A stretch of DNA of 64,000 nucleotides from Gymnothorax reevesii (taxonomy: Eukaryota; Chordata; Actinopteri; Anguilliformes; Muraenidae). The stretch covers positions 32,568,001 to 32,632,000 of the forward strand of contig CM056574.1 of assembly GCA_029721435.1 (NCBI GenBank). The letters are read 5' to 3'. How positions within the stretch are numbered: position 1 is the stretch's first letter; every line of letters begins with the position of its first letter. The notes under the pieces are model-generated. The model was not told the origin of the DNA. It ran no database searches and saw nothing but the letters and a program-made list of their open reading frames with translations. Positions 36,045 to 47,243 of the stretch are shown here, piece after piece. The position numbers and the translations under genes are program-made.

Positions 36045-36679
36045 TGTTATGATCCTGTTCTGCCTGACCATGTTTTGGATATGATTCTGCTTTGACTGCC
36101 ATGTTTGTTTATGTATTCTGCTTTGTCTGACTATGCTCTGTATTTTGTTTTGTGATTTAGATGCTTTGCCATGTTTTGTCTTTGCTTTGTCTGTGATCCC
36201 TGTCCGCATTTTGGCTTTTGCCAATTTCTTGTAATCAGGAACTTCCTTATGTTCATTCCTTTGTAATTAGTCTGATCCAACTCACCTGTTCCCTATCATA
36301 GCATGTGACTTCCCCTACCTGTATTTAAGCAGTCATTTCATTCACAGCTCTTGTCAGAATGTTTTCCCTGTGCTGCGATTGTTGATGGCTTGTACTCTTA
36401 GTGTTATACTTATGACTAGAACATCCCCGATTCAGATTTTGGCTTTTTCTTTGATACGTATCTGCCCATGTACCGTACTGTACCTGTTTTGCCCAACTCT
36501 GAGTTTTGTGTTCGCTGCCCTGTGTACAGATTGGATTATGTCCCTGGGATTCTGTTTTTGCATTGTGAACATTGCACCGTTGCCTTCTGCACTGTGGGGG
36601 TTTACCCCCCAACTTCAATAAAACCCACTTTTGCTGAAACTTCCTGGTCTCGCATTTGGTTCCAGAATGGTACCTCATG
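36045..36679 (+). mobile_element. Solo LTR (plus orientation)
   Basis: The segment opens TGTTATGATCCTGTTCTG, has a TATA-like TATTTAAG at about 36323, a polyadenylation signal AATAAA at 36617-36622 followed by a GT-rich stretch, and ends near CCTCATG. A TTTTT duplication flanks it (36040-36044 and 36680-36684), although low complexity weakens that evidence. The length of 635 bp suits a fish LTR retrotransposon. No gag, pol or primer-binding site follows, so it is a solo LTR. The 3' TG...CA end appears decayed. Confidence 0.55.
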
Positions 36680-36745
36680 TTTTTAAAGTAAATGATGTCT
36701 TGCAACTCTCACGGAAGTGCCTCAACCATGTTAGGTTTTTACTTA

Positions 36746-37303
36746 AGGCCCGGTCACACCACCCGAACTTTGCTGGAGCGTTCCTTGAACGGTAGGGAGG
36801 GGGGGCCGAATTTCGACAATGCTTGTCACCGCGCACAAAATGGGAAAAAAATCGAAAACACGGGCGTTGGCTTAGCGGTGCACCGCTGAAGCCAGCGTTG
36901 CTTTAGCGTTGGTTTAGCGGTAGCGAGCGTTGGTTTAGCGGTGACATGAGCGTTGGTATAGCGGCGTTCTGCGCATGCGGGCTTTGGCTCGGCGGGGGTA
37001 TAAAGTTGGTTTAGCGGCATACCGCTTGTGACTACAGAGCTGAACGGATCATTTTGACGCAAGTTCTGATAGACACAACTCTATCTCTCCTTGTTCTCTC
37101 TCTTCTCCTTCTGTCAACAGCTTGTTGCCATCTGAGGATGGTTCTGATTCTGCTGCTGGACTAGTGCACCAATCATAGCATACGGCGTTGCTTTAACGGG
37201 GGCCAACTTTTGTTAAACGGTGGTGAACGGATACGAGCGGTGATGAATTTTTTTCACTGCTCCAGGAACGCTCCAGCAAAGTTTGGGCGGTGTGACCGGG
37301 CCT
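36746..37303. mobile_element. Harbinger-like MITE, AGGCCCGGTCACACC ends, TTA duplication
   Basis: Ends AGGCCCGGTCACACCACCC and the complement ending GGTGTGACCGGGCCT form inverted repeats that extend to CAAACTTTGCTGGAGCG. The flanks carry TTA on both sides (36743-36745 and 37304-37306), the 3-bp TWA target of PIF/Harbinger elements. The 558-bp interior contains many imperfect copies of GCGTTGGTTTAGCGG. No transposase is encoded. Confidence 0.75.
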
Positions 37304-37306
37304 TTA

Positions 37307-38726
37307 TCAAGGCAATGACTATTTAGACATGTCTATTTCATAGCCTTACGAATCGCCTGCTGATAGGTATGTGACAGAAAGCATCTTAAGTTGAAGAGGA
37401 TAGGAAATGAGGGAAAAAAAGAAGTAATGGAAGAGGATAAACAGAGAAGAAAATGGATTGTATTACTGTTCCTAATACTAGAGGATAAAATTGCTGTATG
37501 GTGGTTGGGATGCAGAGGTAGACTCAAACTCAAAACTGTGTTTCACAAAAGAGGTTTGCTGAATTAGCTGGAAAAAGACACTGAGTAAAACACAAAACCC
37601 TCTAAAATCTGAAAGAATAGACAGAAGTAAAAGATTCTGACTTGGATTTTAGCCCATGCTGTCATCTTGGTAAATCAGCAATCCTGCTTCATGATGCAAG
37701 TCATGGTATTGAGAACATAACTGCTGAGAAATTCTACAGCAATACAGTAGTCCTGCGGAAACAGGTATGCAACTTTATGCCAAAAGAATGATTGACCTTG
37801 GAAAACATTCATCAAAGAAAAGTACAGGCCTTTGTTGACAGTGCAAACCCTGCAGAACTGGTGTCTCAATCCCTGGAGATGTGGGCTTAGAGGAACTGGT
37901 GAATAAACTAGCCTTATGACCAATTTGTTGTGAGTTTGCATCCTATCTAAGGTGCTAATTCCCCTCAACAATACCAAGGGGACAGCATGTATCAGTCACA
38001 TTCATCCTTAATTAAATGAACAACAATAATATACAGTGGAAATGCAGTACAATTAAAATACAATCAATTTTATTTGTGTTCTGCTCTTAATAGAAAACCT
38101 CCAAATTTATTAGTTTCACACAAGAAGAGCAAGACTTGAATGAAAACCAGGCCTAAACCCCACAATAGCACATGTGTGAAAAAACTCCCCAAATGGGGAG
38201 ACTCTCAATCTGTGGTGAGAGTAAACTCCCCAACAGTCACACATGCTTGGTTTGTGATGAAATGATTATTCCCTGTCCAGGGCTTCAGGACTACAGATTG
38301 CTTTGACACCTCAGTCTCTGAAAACCTCTGCATGAAGGCACCGAGGGCCTCCAGCCAATGCATCTCCGTCCCAGTAGAAAAGCTAAGGCATTTACTCCTC
38401 CCCATGTTGATTTGTCTGCGGCAGTAGGTTTTATTGACTCTAAGTTGTCTCTCAGGTTTCCTGAGATGCTTTCAGGATTCCTCTGTGCAATGACTCACAG
38501 AGAAATATCCTTTTACATGACAGTGAAAGTGGAGGATATTCCCAGCAATTCGCTGATTGTTGGCCAGAGCGCTGACCTCACCCGTCTCAAATTATATTCA
38601 CCCGTTTGCACTGGCCCTCAACTATTCATGTCCATTCATATAATGTATCAACAAATCTTGACTCCTGGTGGTCGCACTTGAAGCCGTGGAGCAATGCAAC
38701 TGTGCCCATATTTGATCACCTGTTCA
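37307..38726. other. No gene recognised
   Basis: AT-rich sequence without identified coding or repeat structure. Confidence 0.35.
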
Positions 38727-38959
38727 TACAGTGGTGTGAAAAAGTATTGTTATGTATGAGTGTTTTGTGTAAGGCACTGTATATCATTTGTAAATAGAGA
38801 TTTGTTAGACACTATTTAAATGCCCATTATGACTGGTCAGCGATTTGTTTATTTTGGTTATCATTTAGCACCCCCTGATGGTATGTCTGTGTAACAATCT
38901 ATTTTGCATGGTCTGATGCAATACCACTTGTATGTGATGAAATAGACTAGTGCTTTCTA

Positions 38960-40531
38960 CAACCCCATTTCCAATATAGTTGGGACAAAGTGTAGATTGT
39001 GAATAAAATCAAAACACAATGTCTTTCAAATCACACTAGCCGGTATTTTATTCACAATAGAACAGAGATAGAACCTAGCAAATGTTGAAATTGAGAAATT
39101 TTGCAATTTAATCCACAAAATGAGCTAATTTCAAATTTGATGGCTGCTACAGGTCTCAAAAAAGTTGGGACGGGGGCCTTTTTACCATAGTGTAGCATCT
39201 CCTCTTCTTATTTACACAGATTGGTGGCATCTGGGCATTGAGGAGACAAGTTTCTTGAGTTTAGCCATTTGAATTTGATCCCATACAGGCTTCCAGCTGC
39301 TGGAAAGTTTTGGGTCTCCTTTGACAGACTTTTCATTTAATTATGCGCCAAATGTCCTCAATCAGTGAATGATCAGGACTGCAGACAGACAATTCAGCAT
39401 ACGGACTCTTCAAATACGAAGCCATGCTGTTGTAATAGCTGCATTATGTGGTTTTGCATTGTCCTGCTGAAACACACGAGACCTTTCTTGGAATGGATGT
39501 TGTCTGGGGGGAGCATATGTTGCTCTAAAACCTTTATATACCTTTCAGCATTCATGGTGCTTTTAAAAACATGCAAGTGACCCACACCATATGTATTAAT
39601 GCATCCCCATACCATCAGAGATGCTGGCTTTTGAACTGAACGCTGAAAACAGGAGCGGTGTTCTTTCTCCTCTTTAGCCCGGAGGACACAACGCCCATGA
39701 CTTCCAACAAGAATGTCAAATTTGGACTTGTCTGACCACAAGACACTTTGCCACTTTTCTACAGTCCATTTTAAATGAGCTTTGGCCCATAGAACATGGC
39801 ATGCTTCTGGATCATGCTCAACAATGGCTTCCTTTTTGCATTATAGAGCTTTAGGTGGCATCTGTGGATGGCGTGGCGGAATGTGTTTACTGACAGTGGT
39901 TTCTTGAGGTATTTCTGGGCCCACTAAGTAATGTCAATGACAGAATCATGCAGGTGAGTGATGCAGTTGCGTCTGAGGGTACGAAGATGACGGCCTTGTT
40001 ACTTATGCAGAGAGATTTTGCCAGTTTCTCTCAATTTTTTGATGATGTTATGCACTGTCAAAGATGAGACGTTCAAAGCTCTTGCAATTTGACGTTGAGG
40101 AACATTGTTTTTAAAGTATTGCAAATTTTTTTAACGCAACCCTTCACAGGTTGTAGAGCCTCTGGCCATCTTTATTTCTGAGAGACTCAGCCTCTCTAAG
40201 ACATCCCTTTTATAGCCAATCATGTTATACACCTGATGCCAGTTAACTAAATTACTTGCTAAAGGATCTCTCAGCTGATTCTCTTATATATTCATAGCTT
40301 TTTCAGCCCTTTTTTGCCTGTGTCCAAACTTTTTTGAGACATGTTGCAACCAGAAAATTTCAAATGAGGTCATTTTGTGGATAAAAATGTAAAATGTCTC
40401 AGTTTCAACATTTGAAATGTTATCCATGTTCTATTGTAAATAACATATTGGCTCATGTGATCTGAAAGTCATTGCATTTTGATTTTATTCACAATTTACA
40501 CTCCGTCCCAACTATTTCAGAATTGGGCTTG
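38960..40531 (-). mobile_element. Tc1/mariner-superfamily element with ~210-bp terminal repeats
   Basis: The left end CAACCCCATTTCCAATATAG and the right end (complement CAAGCCCAATTCTGAAATAG) begin inverted repeats of about 210 bp, both containing GTTGGGAC near the outer end and again (GTTTGGAC/GTTGGGACG) near the inner end. A TA target precedes the left end (38958-38959); the right flank is AA, one change away. Total 1572 bp. It lies within the solo LTR at 38748-40803, so it is the youngest of that stack. Confidence 0.82.
39319..40140 (-). pseudogene. Inactivated mariner-type transposase
   Basis: Read on the minus strand, the order is a helix-turn-helix part (QIARALNVSSLTVHNIIKK, about 40030-40090), a linker, [19 protein letters not shown] with the first catalytic Asp, [15 protein letters not shown], the second-Asp region now shifted in frame (SRTMQNHI), and SPDHSLIEDIWRIIK around 39350-39385 with the third catalytic Asp. 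Stops and frameshifts separate the parts; the longest open piece is 39394-39741. It would have cut and pasted its element at TA sites. Confidence 0.8.
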
Positions 40532-41025
40532 AAGAAGCTTCTGGCATTTTTTTTTTGCCTGGAGGGAGCTGGATCACTTGGGAATCCTGTAGATCCTGTT
40601 GCTAGTCTATATAAATGCTATGATTTTGGTCAGTTGAGGCAGAGTTTTTGTTTTGGCAACAGAGTTACATAGTGGCATTAGAGTGTTATGATATGATTGC
40701 ACAGTGGATTATTTGTAAAAATTTTTGGACCTTCTCAGTGAAGAATAAATTTGTTTAAGTTGTCGTTGCTGGTTTTCTTTGTTGTGATTTTCAAGTCATA
40801 ACAGTATTTTCCCCCTCCCCGATTTTTTTTTCTATTTTTGCATATACGTCACACTTAAATGTTTCAGATCATCAAACTTATCTTAAGATAAGACAGAGAA
40901 GTCCAGACTTAACACAAAATGCTATTTTTAGATGAGGATTTTATTTCTTGAGGGAGAAATATATATCACGCTTCCTGAAAAAAAAGTAATTGTCCCAAAA
41001 TCAACCAATTCAAACAAATTAAATT

Positions 41026-41525
41026 TATTTATTTTAATTTTTTTTAAATATAAATTTGGCATCTCCAATCCCACCCAAATCTGGAATGCCCAATCAGGAA
41101 ACTATGTACAAAGCTTGCTCGTATGCGACCCCTTGCTGCCAACTCAGGATAGTGAGATAGTTCACGACTCTCCTCCGAAGCACGTGCCTGTCTGCCACTG
41201 ATTCTTATACACTCATTGGTTGAATCTTCGCAAGTTCAGAACTAGGGCGGAGGATACCCGGACATGAACCAACCCGGAGTCTTCCTGACGAGCGCCCGTC
41301 TGGCCAACAGGAGGCGCTGGAGCAACGCGCAAAGCTGTTATTGAAAACCCATATCCGGCAGTCCCTTCCCAATTTGAAACCATGTAGCGCGATAGCCAAT
41401 TGTGCGCTACTCTGAAAAAGCTGCCGACCCCTGCCGGTGAGTACACCGGGCCTCGAACTCGCGACGTGGTGATCACCTCTGCACCACTGAGCAGTGCCTT
41501 AACCGTGTGAGCCACCCGGCAGCTC
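41026..41525 (-). mobile_element. Full-length tRNA-derived SINE with 12-bp target duplication
   Basis: Target duplication ACAAATTAAATT lies at 41014-41025 and 41526-41537. On the minus strand the element starts GAGCTGCCGGGTGGCTCACA, has an A-box-like GTGGCTCACACGG and a B-box-like GCGAGTTCGAGGCCC, then a long body (GGGTCGGCAGC, GCGCTACATGG, TTGGCCAGACGGGCG) and an A/T-rich tail at 41026-41055. RNA polymerase III boxes and the tRNA-like head identify it. The 500-bp length is large for a SINE. A truncated relative is at 15921-16314. Confidence 0.85.
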
Positions 41526-42714
41526 ACAAATTAAATTCATAATTGGACACAATTTCAGGAGACACGCCCAAGCATGGTTACAGCCCAGTTGAACCTGTGT
41601 GGCAATGTGAAGTAAGAAAAAAGCAATTAATGATGCCGTGATCTAAAGAAATTCAAAAACAGGTGAAAAACAAATGCGTTGACATGTATCACTCTGAAAA
41701 GGGTTACAAAGCCATTTTTCATGCTCAGGGACCCCAGCTAACCATGATGAGAGCCAATATCTACAATTGGAGAAAATTTTGAACCTTCTCAGGAATGGCC
41801 GGTCAACTAAAATTCCTTCAAGAGCACATCAACAATACATCCATGAGGTCACTAAAGAACCTAAACAAACATCTAAAGAACTACAGGCTTCACTTGCTTA
41901 AGATGAGGTGGGTGTTCACTATTTTACAAAAGATGCTGAGAAAAAATTGAATCCTTAGGAGAGCTTCGCATGAAAACAACTGATGACCAAATTGAACACA
42001 AAGGCTTTTCTCACATTTGCGAACAAAACATCTTGATGACCCTTTAAACTTATAAGGTAACATTCTGTTGACTGCTTTGTCAACAGTGGAACGTTTCGGA
42101 AGACATGGGTCCCCTTACATCTGGCATAAAGCTAAGACAGCGTTTTACGACAAGAGCACAATGCCGACTCTCATACATTGTGGTGGTTGTGAAATGGTCT
42201 GAGGATGCCCTGCTGCCTCAGGACCTTGACGACTTGACATAATTGATGGAACCATTGATTCTGCTCTATACCAGCAATTGCTGGATGAGAATGTCAGGCC
42301 ATCTGTTTATGACATTAAACTCAAGCACAGTCAGGTTATTCAGCAGGTTACTCATCTGAAGCATACAAAGCAGTTCACCTTACATGACTCAAAAGAAATG
42401 AAATGGAGGTTTCGGAGTGGCCCGGTCAAAATCCTGACTAGTATTCTTTTGAGAAGCAGTGGCATGACCTCCAACCAGCAATTCATGCTTGAAGACCTAC
42501 CAAAGTGGTTGAATTTAAAAAATGTATGTAATACATGAATATGAATTAAAACAGCGATGTAAAAGACTTATAACCAGTCATCGCAAATGTTAGATTACAG
42601 TTGCTGCTGCCTTAATTGCAACTGTTGCTGCCAAGGGCACCACAACCAGTTATTAGGTTTGTGGGGGGGGTAATCTTTTTTTTTTTCTCATGGGTGATAG
42701 AGATTTTGTTTCAA

Positions 42715-43364
42715 CCCTCAAAGGCTTTTCACCTTGTGTGCCTTCCAGGTGTAATCATTTGTTCCCTTTGTTGGCATGGTGTTCCAAAGGGGATTTGGCT
42801 TCAGTGCTCATTGCTAGACTGTCAGGAACTTTACCCCTAAGCAACCAGTCGTTCAGTCATCTACATATTGAGTAAAGAGTTTGTCTTCAAAGTATCACAT
42901 ATGTAAATGAGTTCATCTTTACAGTATGGTGAATGTCAATGAAACTTGAAACCGCAACAATAGTTTGTTGTCTAGTTGTTAGAAATATGCCCCCAAACCT
43001 AGAAATGAGTGTCCACATCTTCATTCTGGACATTCTCAGGGTCCCGAATTGAGACCACGTTCGTAATAACCAAGACTTCCTGTTCTGATCTTCTGTCCAA
43101 TTTATTAGGAACACCTCCTTAGCGTACAGTAGGGTCCAAGCTCAGGACAGCGACCCTGTTCAACCTGTTTATCAAGCAGACCAGCTCAAGAAATGGTGAA
43201 ACCACGTGGCGGCTGCAATGGAATGCCACGTACCCAGAGCAAGCTGTGAATATGCTGAACTGCGTCCTGATCATTGGGGCTGCAGCCTCATTTGTACCAT
43301 ACTCCTGTTAATAAATACTCCAGCATGGATTGTACACATCTGCATTTGGTTTTCTGTCAGATTT
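42715..43364. other. Inserted sequence of unknown nature inside the Tc1 element
   Basis: This part separates Tc1 sequence from the mariner fragment. It contains TTTATTAGGAACACC at about 43099, which resembles the end of another fish DNA transposon (usually TTTATTAGGTACACCT). The left boundary is approximate. Confidence 0.4.
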
Positions 43365-43791
43365 ATAATGCAGTTCAGACCTGTCTCCCATTGAAAATGG
43401 GTGGCACATTATGAATCGCAAAATTCGACAACAGAGACCCCAGACTGTTGAGCAACTGAAGTAAGAATGGGAAAGAATTCCTCCAACAAAGCTTCTACAA
43501 TTAGTGTTCTCAGTTCCCAAATGCTTCTTGAGTGTTGTTAAAAGGAAAGGTGATGCAACACAGTGGTAAACACGCCCTTGTCCCAGCTTTTTTGGAACGT
43601 GTTACCGGCATAAAATTCAAAATGAGTGAATATTTCCAAAAAGCCAATAAAGTTTATCCGTTTGAACATTAAATATCTTATCTTTGTAGTGTACTCAACT
43701 GAATATTGGTCGAAAAGGATTTGCAAATCATTGTATTCTGTTTTTATTAATGCTTCACATGATGTCCCAACTTCTTTGGAATTGTGGTTTG
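43365..43791 (+). mobile_element. Right-half fragment of a second mariner-type element
   Basis: A plus-strand frame reads SSDLSPIENGWHIMNRKIRQ, QRPQTVEQLK, a stop, then EWERIPPTKLLQLVFSVPK and VVKRKGDATQW, the C-terminal part of a mariner transposase beginning at its third catalytic Asp. It is followed by a right terminal repeat with CCCAGCTTTTTTGGAACG at 43581 and GTCCCAACTTCTTTGGAATT ending near 43791. The left half and left terminus were not found. It belongs to the same superfamily as 38960-40531 but to a different subfamily. Confidence 0.72.
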
Positions 43792-43981
43792 TAGGTTTTG
43801 AATAACTCCTTTCTTGCTATAAAGGAAATGCATTCAAAAGCGGCATTTTGTATTTACTTACGTTCTCTTTGTAAACAAATTAAAACATATTAAAATAAGT
43901 TGGATGATCTTAAAGAGTTAAATACTGTATGACAAATAAGAAGAAATTGAGGAGGGAATAATACTTCTGCACAGCGCTGTA

Positions 43982-44865
43982 AATGTGAAAAGGATGGATT
44001 GTATTTGTTTTGCTTTTAAAATTGGGTTCAGAATATTCTCCTTGAATACAATTATTTTTCCGCTGCTAAACTCAGAACTCATTAAAGTCCCTATCATTTG
44101 TAACTGCAGTGGTACAAGCGGTCCCAAAGGTCACCAATGAAATCGCGTAATTTTGAGAATGACAGTTTATTAGTCTCTACAGATGTTCCAAATGCTGTGG
44201 ATATCATACCGACTGTAAACAGGCTGACTTTTGCACCCAGATTCTTTATGCAAGATAATGCTATTTTGCAAAATCTTGCGATTATGAAATTTTGTTTCCC
44301 GTTGTTGCAAGCCTGCCCCACCGATCTGAAGGTCGCACTTAGTGCTGTGTGAAACAGGGCGTTACCAGCGCTTTTACAGAGCCACGTGCTGAGGAATGGC
44401 ATGCTGGGCCATTATACGGCCCCAGCGGTCAAACCTAGCGCTGGGAGGAAATGATGACGTCATAGCGGCTCTCTCTGAAGAAATTTGGTGAGGGGAGATT
44501 CTCACACCAGATCAGGCTGTGTGGCTCATTTGAGACACAGTGAAATTGAATCAGCTGAGGCAGGAAACTGTGAGTGACACAACCATCCCCCTTTTCAAAG
44601 AGCCCCAGCCCCGCTCCACCTCTACAATTACCTCAGGCGCGATTGCACATGATCAGGCATCTCCTTTCAAAATCAGCTTTTCTTTTTTCTGTCTGGTTAC
44701 TGTTCCATTTTTGTACTCTATTTATAATGTTTTGAATCTCTTATGATTTTTCTGCTTTTCCATCCTTTTGTACTGTCCTCTCCGTGTCCCTGGATTCTCA
44801 AACATTCGCACACAAACACTCTCCAACACTCATAATTACATGCACCTGCACACGTACGTGCACTG
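43982..44865. other. No gene recognised; palindromic CRE
   Basis: Contains ATGACGTCAT at 44454-44463 in a GC-richer patch (44390-44480). No exon is recognised. Confidence 0.35.
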
Positions 44866-46161
44866 CAGTGAAAGGTATTTTCTCCTTTTCAGATTTATTT
44901 GATTTTTGCTTATCTTGCATAATTTTTTTTTTTAAATCTTCAAACAAAATTTAATATGACTTCAGGACAATGGGTAAACACAACATATAGTTTTTAAATG
45001 CACATTTGATTCATAGATGGATAAGAGTTATTCAATATCAACTGGACCTGAGTGAAAAGAAATCGCTCGCCTAGTTACTAAATCAGCCAATTATCAAATT
45101 TTGATTGACAGTCAGATTAAATTTGTGTAGAAACACTGAGGCCTGATTACTGCCAGCCTGTTGAATGTAAACAACTCTTGAACATAAAAATTCCAGTAAT
45201 GTAAAGTAAACAAAAAGATCTAAGAAAATTTAAAAAGAAATTTTAGGAGGGATAGGAAAGAATATAACTGAAATAAGTCAGTCTGGACAGGGTTGCCTAG
45301 CCATTTGTCAGGACCTGGGACTCCAGGGAACCAAGCAAGAGCCATTATCTCCTAATTGAAAAAAACTTGGAAGAATGGTGAATCTTCCCTGGGGTTGCCA
45401 ACCTACAAATTTCCTCCAAACGCACATTGCCAACTCATCTGCAAAGTCATAAAACTATCAAGTTGAATACATTAGGAACTACATGCATCACCCGTCTCTG
45501 ATTAGGATTCCTCCATTAGAGAGAGAGAAGATGAAAATGGTGACCATTGGAGAGCTGCAAGACAATAACCAGTGCAACCCCAGAGGAACATAAAGGCTCA
45601 TTTTACATTCGCCAAAAAACACCTCAACGACACCCAAGTTTTTCAGATTTTGCTCTGTCAGCAGAAACATTTTAGAAGACATGAGTTTTGCTACTGCTGG
45701 AGTAAAGCAAAAACAGCATTACACAATAAGATCATGTGTCTTGACTAACCATGAATTCTGCTCTCTGCCAGAAAGGAGAATCTGCAGTCATCAATCTGAA
45801 GCTCAAGTGCTGCCTTTGGTTAGGTAGTAAGACAACAATGCGAAGCACAGCAGAAAGTCCACCCCTGAAAGGTTTAAACAAAACAAAATTCAAATTTCGG
45901 ATTGGCCTATCAAAGTCCTGACTTGGCATGCTGAAGCAAAACTATTAAAGGGGAAGTTCATAATGTGGAAAACCCTCCATTGTGGCTTCATGAAGACAAT
46001 TTTGCAAACTGGAGTGGGCCAAAATTCCTGCACAGTGATGTGATAGACAGCTCTCACATTATATTAGTCTTTGGGGCTAAAGGATGACCTCGTATTAAGT
46101 GTTGGGGGTCAATTACTCTTTCATATGGATGATATAGGTGTTGGATAACTTTATTCCTTAA
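44866..46161 (+). mobile_element. Second, strongly decayed Tc1-like element
   Basis: The left end near 44866 (CAGTGAAAGGTATTTTCTCC, then ATCTTCAAACAAAATTTAATAT) and the order of internal landmarks match the Tc1 element at 38729. Examples are GGCCTGATTACTGCCAGCCTGTTGAA (about 45140), GAGCCATTATCTCCTAATTG, CATTTTACATTCGCCAAAAAACACC, ATTCTGCTCTCTGCCAGAAAGG and GAGTGGGCCAAAATTCCTGCACAG. The transposase is destroyed by indels. The right end stops at TTAA (46158-46161), where other sequence begins. Confidence 0.7.
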
Positions 46162-47044
46162 CCCTATCTAGACCAGGCTTTTTGGGGCTTCCTGGGGACG
46201 GGGTCCTTAAAAACTCATAAACGAAATGGCGTTTGGCCACCAAATTTGCAGAGGATGATGTACACGTAAAACTAAATCACTACAATCATTTTGGTATTAT
46301 TATGACCTATTAAGACGTCATTATGACATCATATTTTGATTTTGCTGCCTGAAACTGTCGTAATACTGTAATTTCTTGCACATTTAGAGTATGCATCACA
46401 ATTTCATCACATAATGTGTCTTATAACACTTGAATTTCTACAAAGATTACTGCTGCCAAAGGCAATAGCCTCAACATCAGATAGATATGGCAAAAAGGCT
46501 TGAACTTCTCATAATATTATAGACAACTGTAAACGTCTATTTGCTGGTAGTAGAAGCTTTCATCATAGGAAAATAAAAGGAATTGATGAAATTTGAGGGA
46601 AAGTATACCTGAGTCAAATATATGGTCCACCATCTTAGATTTAGGCCCTTTAAATTCAACGACATCATCAAATTAGCATAAATTAATTGTACTTAACAAA
46701 GCTGACATTAAATTACGTAAGATATACTGTAGTAAATATAATGGAATAAGTATATGTTAAAAAGAAAATCTAGAAACTACATTATGAAACCGAAATTGGC
46801 GATTTTTTGTCAGACATACCTGTTAGAAAACAGTTGCCATGGAAACGGCGAAGATAGCGGACTTGACGTATCGGTACAAAATTGTTCCCCAGACAAGTTT
46901 TAGGAGTTTATACGACGTGAAAATTGGCGTGGGTATAAAATAGAGAAAATAAAGGGGGCGAAATACATTATTTTCATACTACATATTATGATATCATACC
47001 ACGGAATCCTTTGCTTAGAGGCAATATGAGCTTCAGATCCCAGT
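46162..47044. other. Sequence starting CCCTATCTAG at a TTAA junction; possible piggyBac-like insertion
   Basis: The Tc1 relic breaks off exactly at TTAA and is followed by CCCTATCTAGACCAGGC. A TTAA target with CCC end suggests a piggyBac-like element, but I could not find the matching right end or the Tc1 continuation. Three or so plus/minus open frames are short and unrecognised. Confidence 0.35.
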
Positions 47045-47055
47045 AATATACTGCA

Positions 47056-47232
47056 CTGTTGTGTTGGGTGCCCTGGTGGCTCATCGGTCTAAGTGCGTGC
47101 ACCATTAAGGCTGAGTCCTTCTCGCAGTAACTGAGTTCAGTTCTACCTTTGGTCACATGACGCATGTCTCCCCTTTTCCTCTCCCCAACTTTCCTGTCTA
47201 TCTCCACCATATAACTGTCAAATAAAGAAAAA
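47056..47232 (+). mobile_element. tRNA-derived SINE, 177 bp
   Basis: The head GGGTGCCCTGGTGGCTCATCGG carries an A-box-like TGGCTCATCGG; GAGTTCAGTTC about 60 bp later is a B-box-like segment. The body ends in TTTCCTGTCTATCTCCACC and TGTCAAATAAAGAAAAAAA, a common fish SINE tail. An imperfect 11-bp target duplication AATATACT(G/A)CA flanks it (47045-47055 and 47233-47243). Confidence 0.8.
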
Positions 47233-47243
47233 AATATACTACA

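Larger units (their letters stand above)
38748..40803 (+). mobile_element. Solo LTR inserted in the Tc1 element and itself split by a mariner
   Basis: The element runs from TGTTATGTATGAG to GTCATAACA, giving TG...CA ends with inverted TGTTATG/CATAACA, and is flanked by a 4-bp GTAT duplication (38744-38747 and 40804-40807). Without the mariner it is about 484 bp. It contains TATATAAATG near 40606 and AATAAA at 40744-40749. The surrounding Tc1 sequence resumes directly on each side. No internal retroelement genes remain, so it arose by LTR-LTR recombination. Confidence 0.75.
38729..43979 (+). mobile_element. Tc1-like transposon carrying four later insertions (composite)
   Basis: The left end CAGTGGTGTGAAAAAG (after TA at 38727-38728) and the right end CAGCGCTG (before TA at 43980-43981) are TIRs of a fish Tc1 element. 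Its pieces are 38729-38747, about 40808-41025, 41538 to about 42714 and about 43793-43979; together they give about 1.6 kb, the normal size. Subterminal sequence such as TCACACTTAAATGTTTCAGATCATC is conserved. The plus-strand transposase (about 41625-42650) is broken by frameshifts and stops; IIDGTIDSALYQQLLDENVRPS is recognisable, and its final codons reach AAKGTTTSY-like ATVAAKGTTTSY before a G-run. The element is inactive. Confidence 0.85.

Noticed and set aside
36370..36705. 126-codon minus-strand and 83-codon plus-strand open frames
   Set aside because: They fall within the solo LTR at 36045-36679, in opposite directions over the same bases; no protein motif.
41439..41525. tRNA gene, suggested by A and B box sequences
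   Set aside because: The tRNA-like head continues into a SINE body, is flanked by the SINE target duplication, and does not fold into a complete cloverleaf with an evident anticodon arm.
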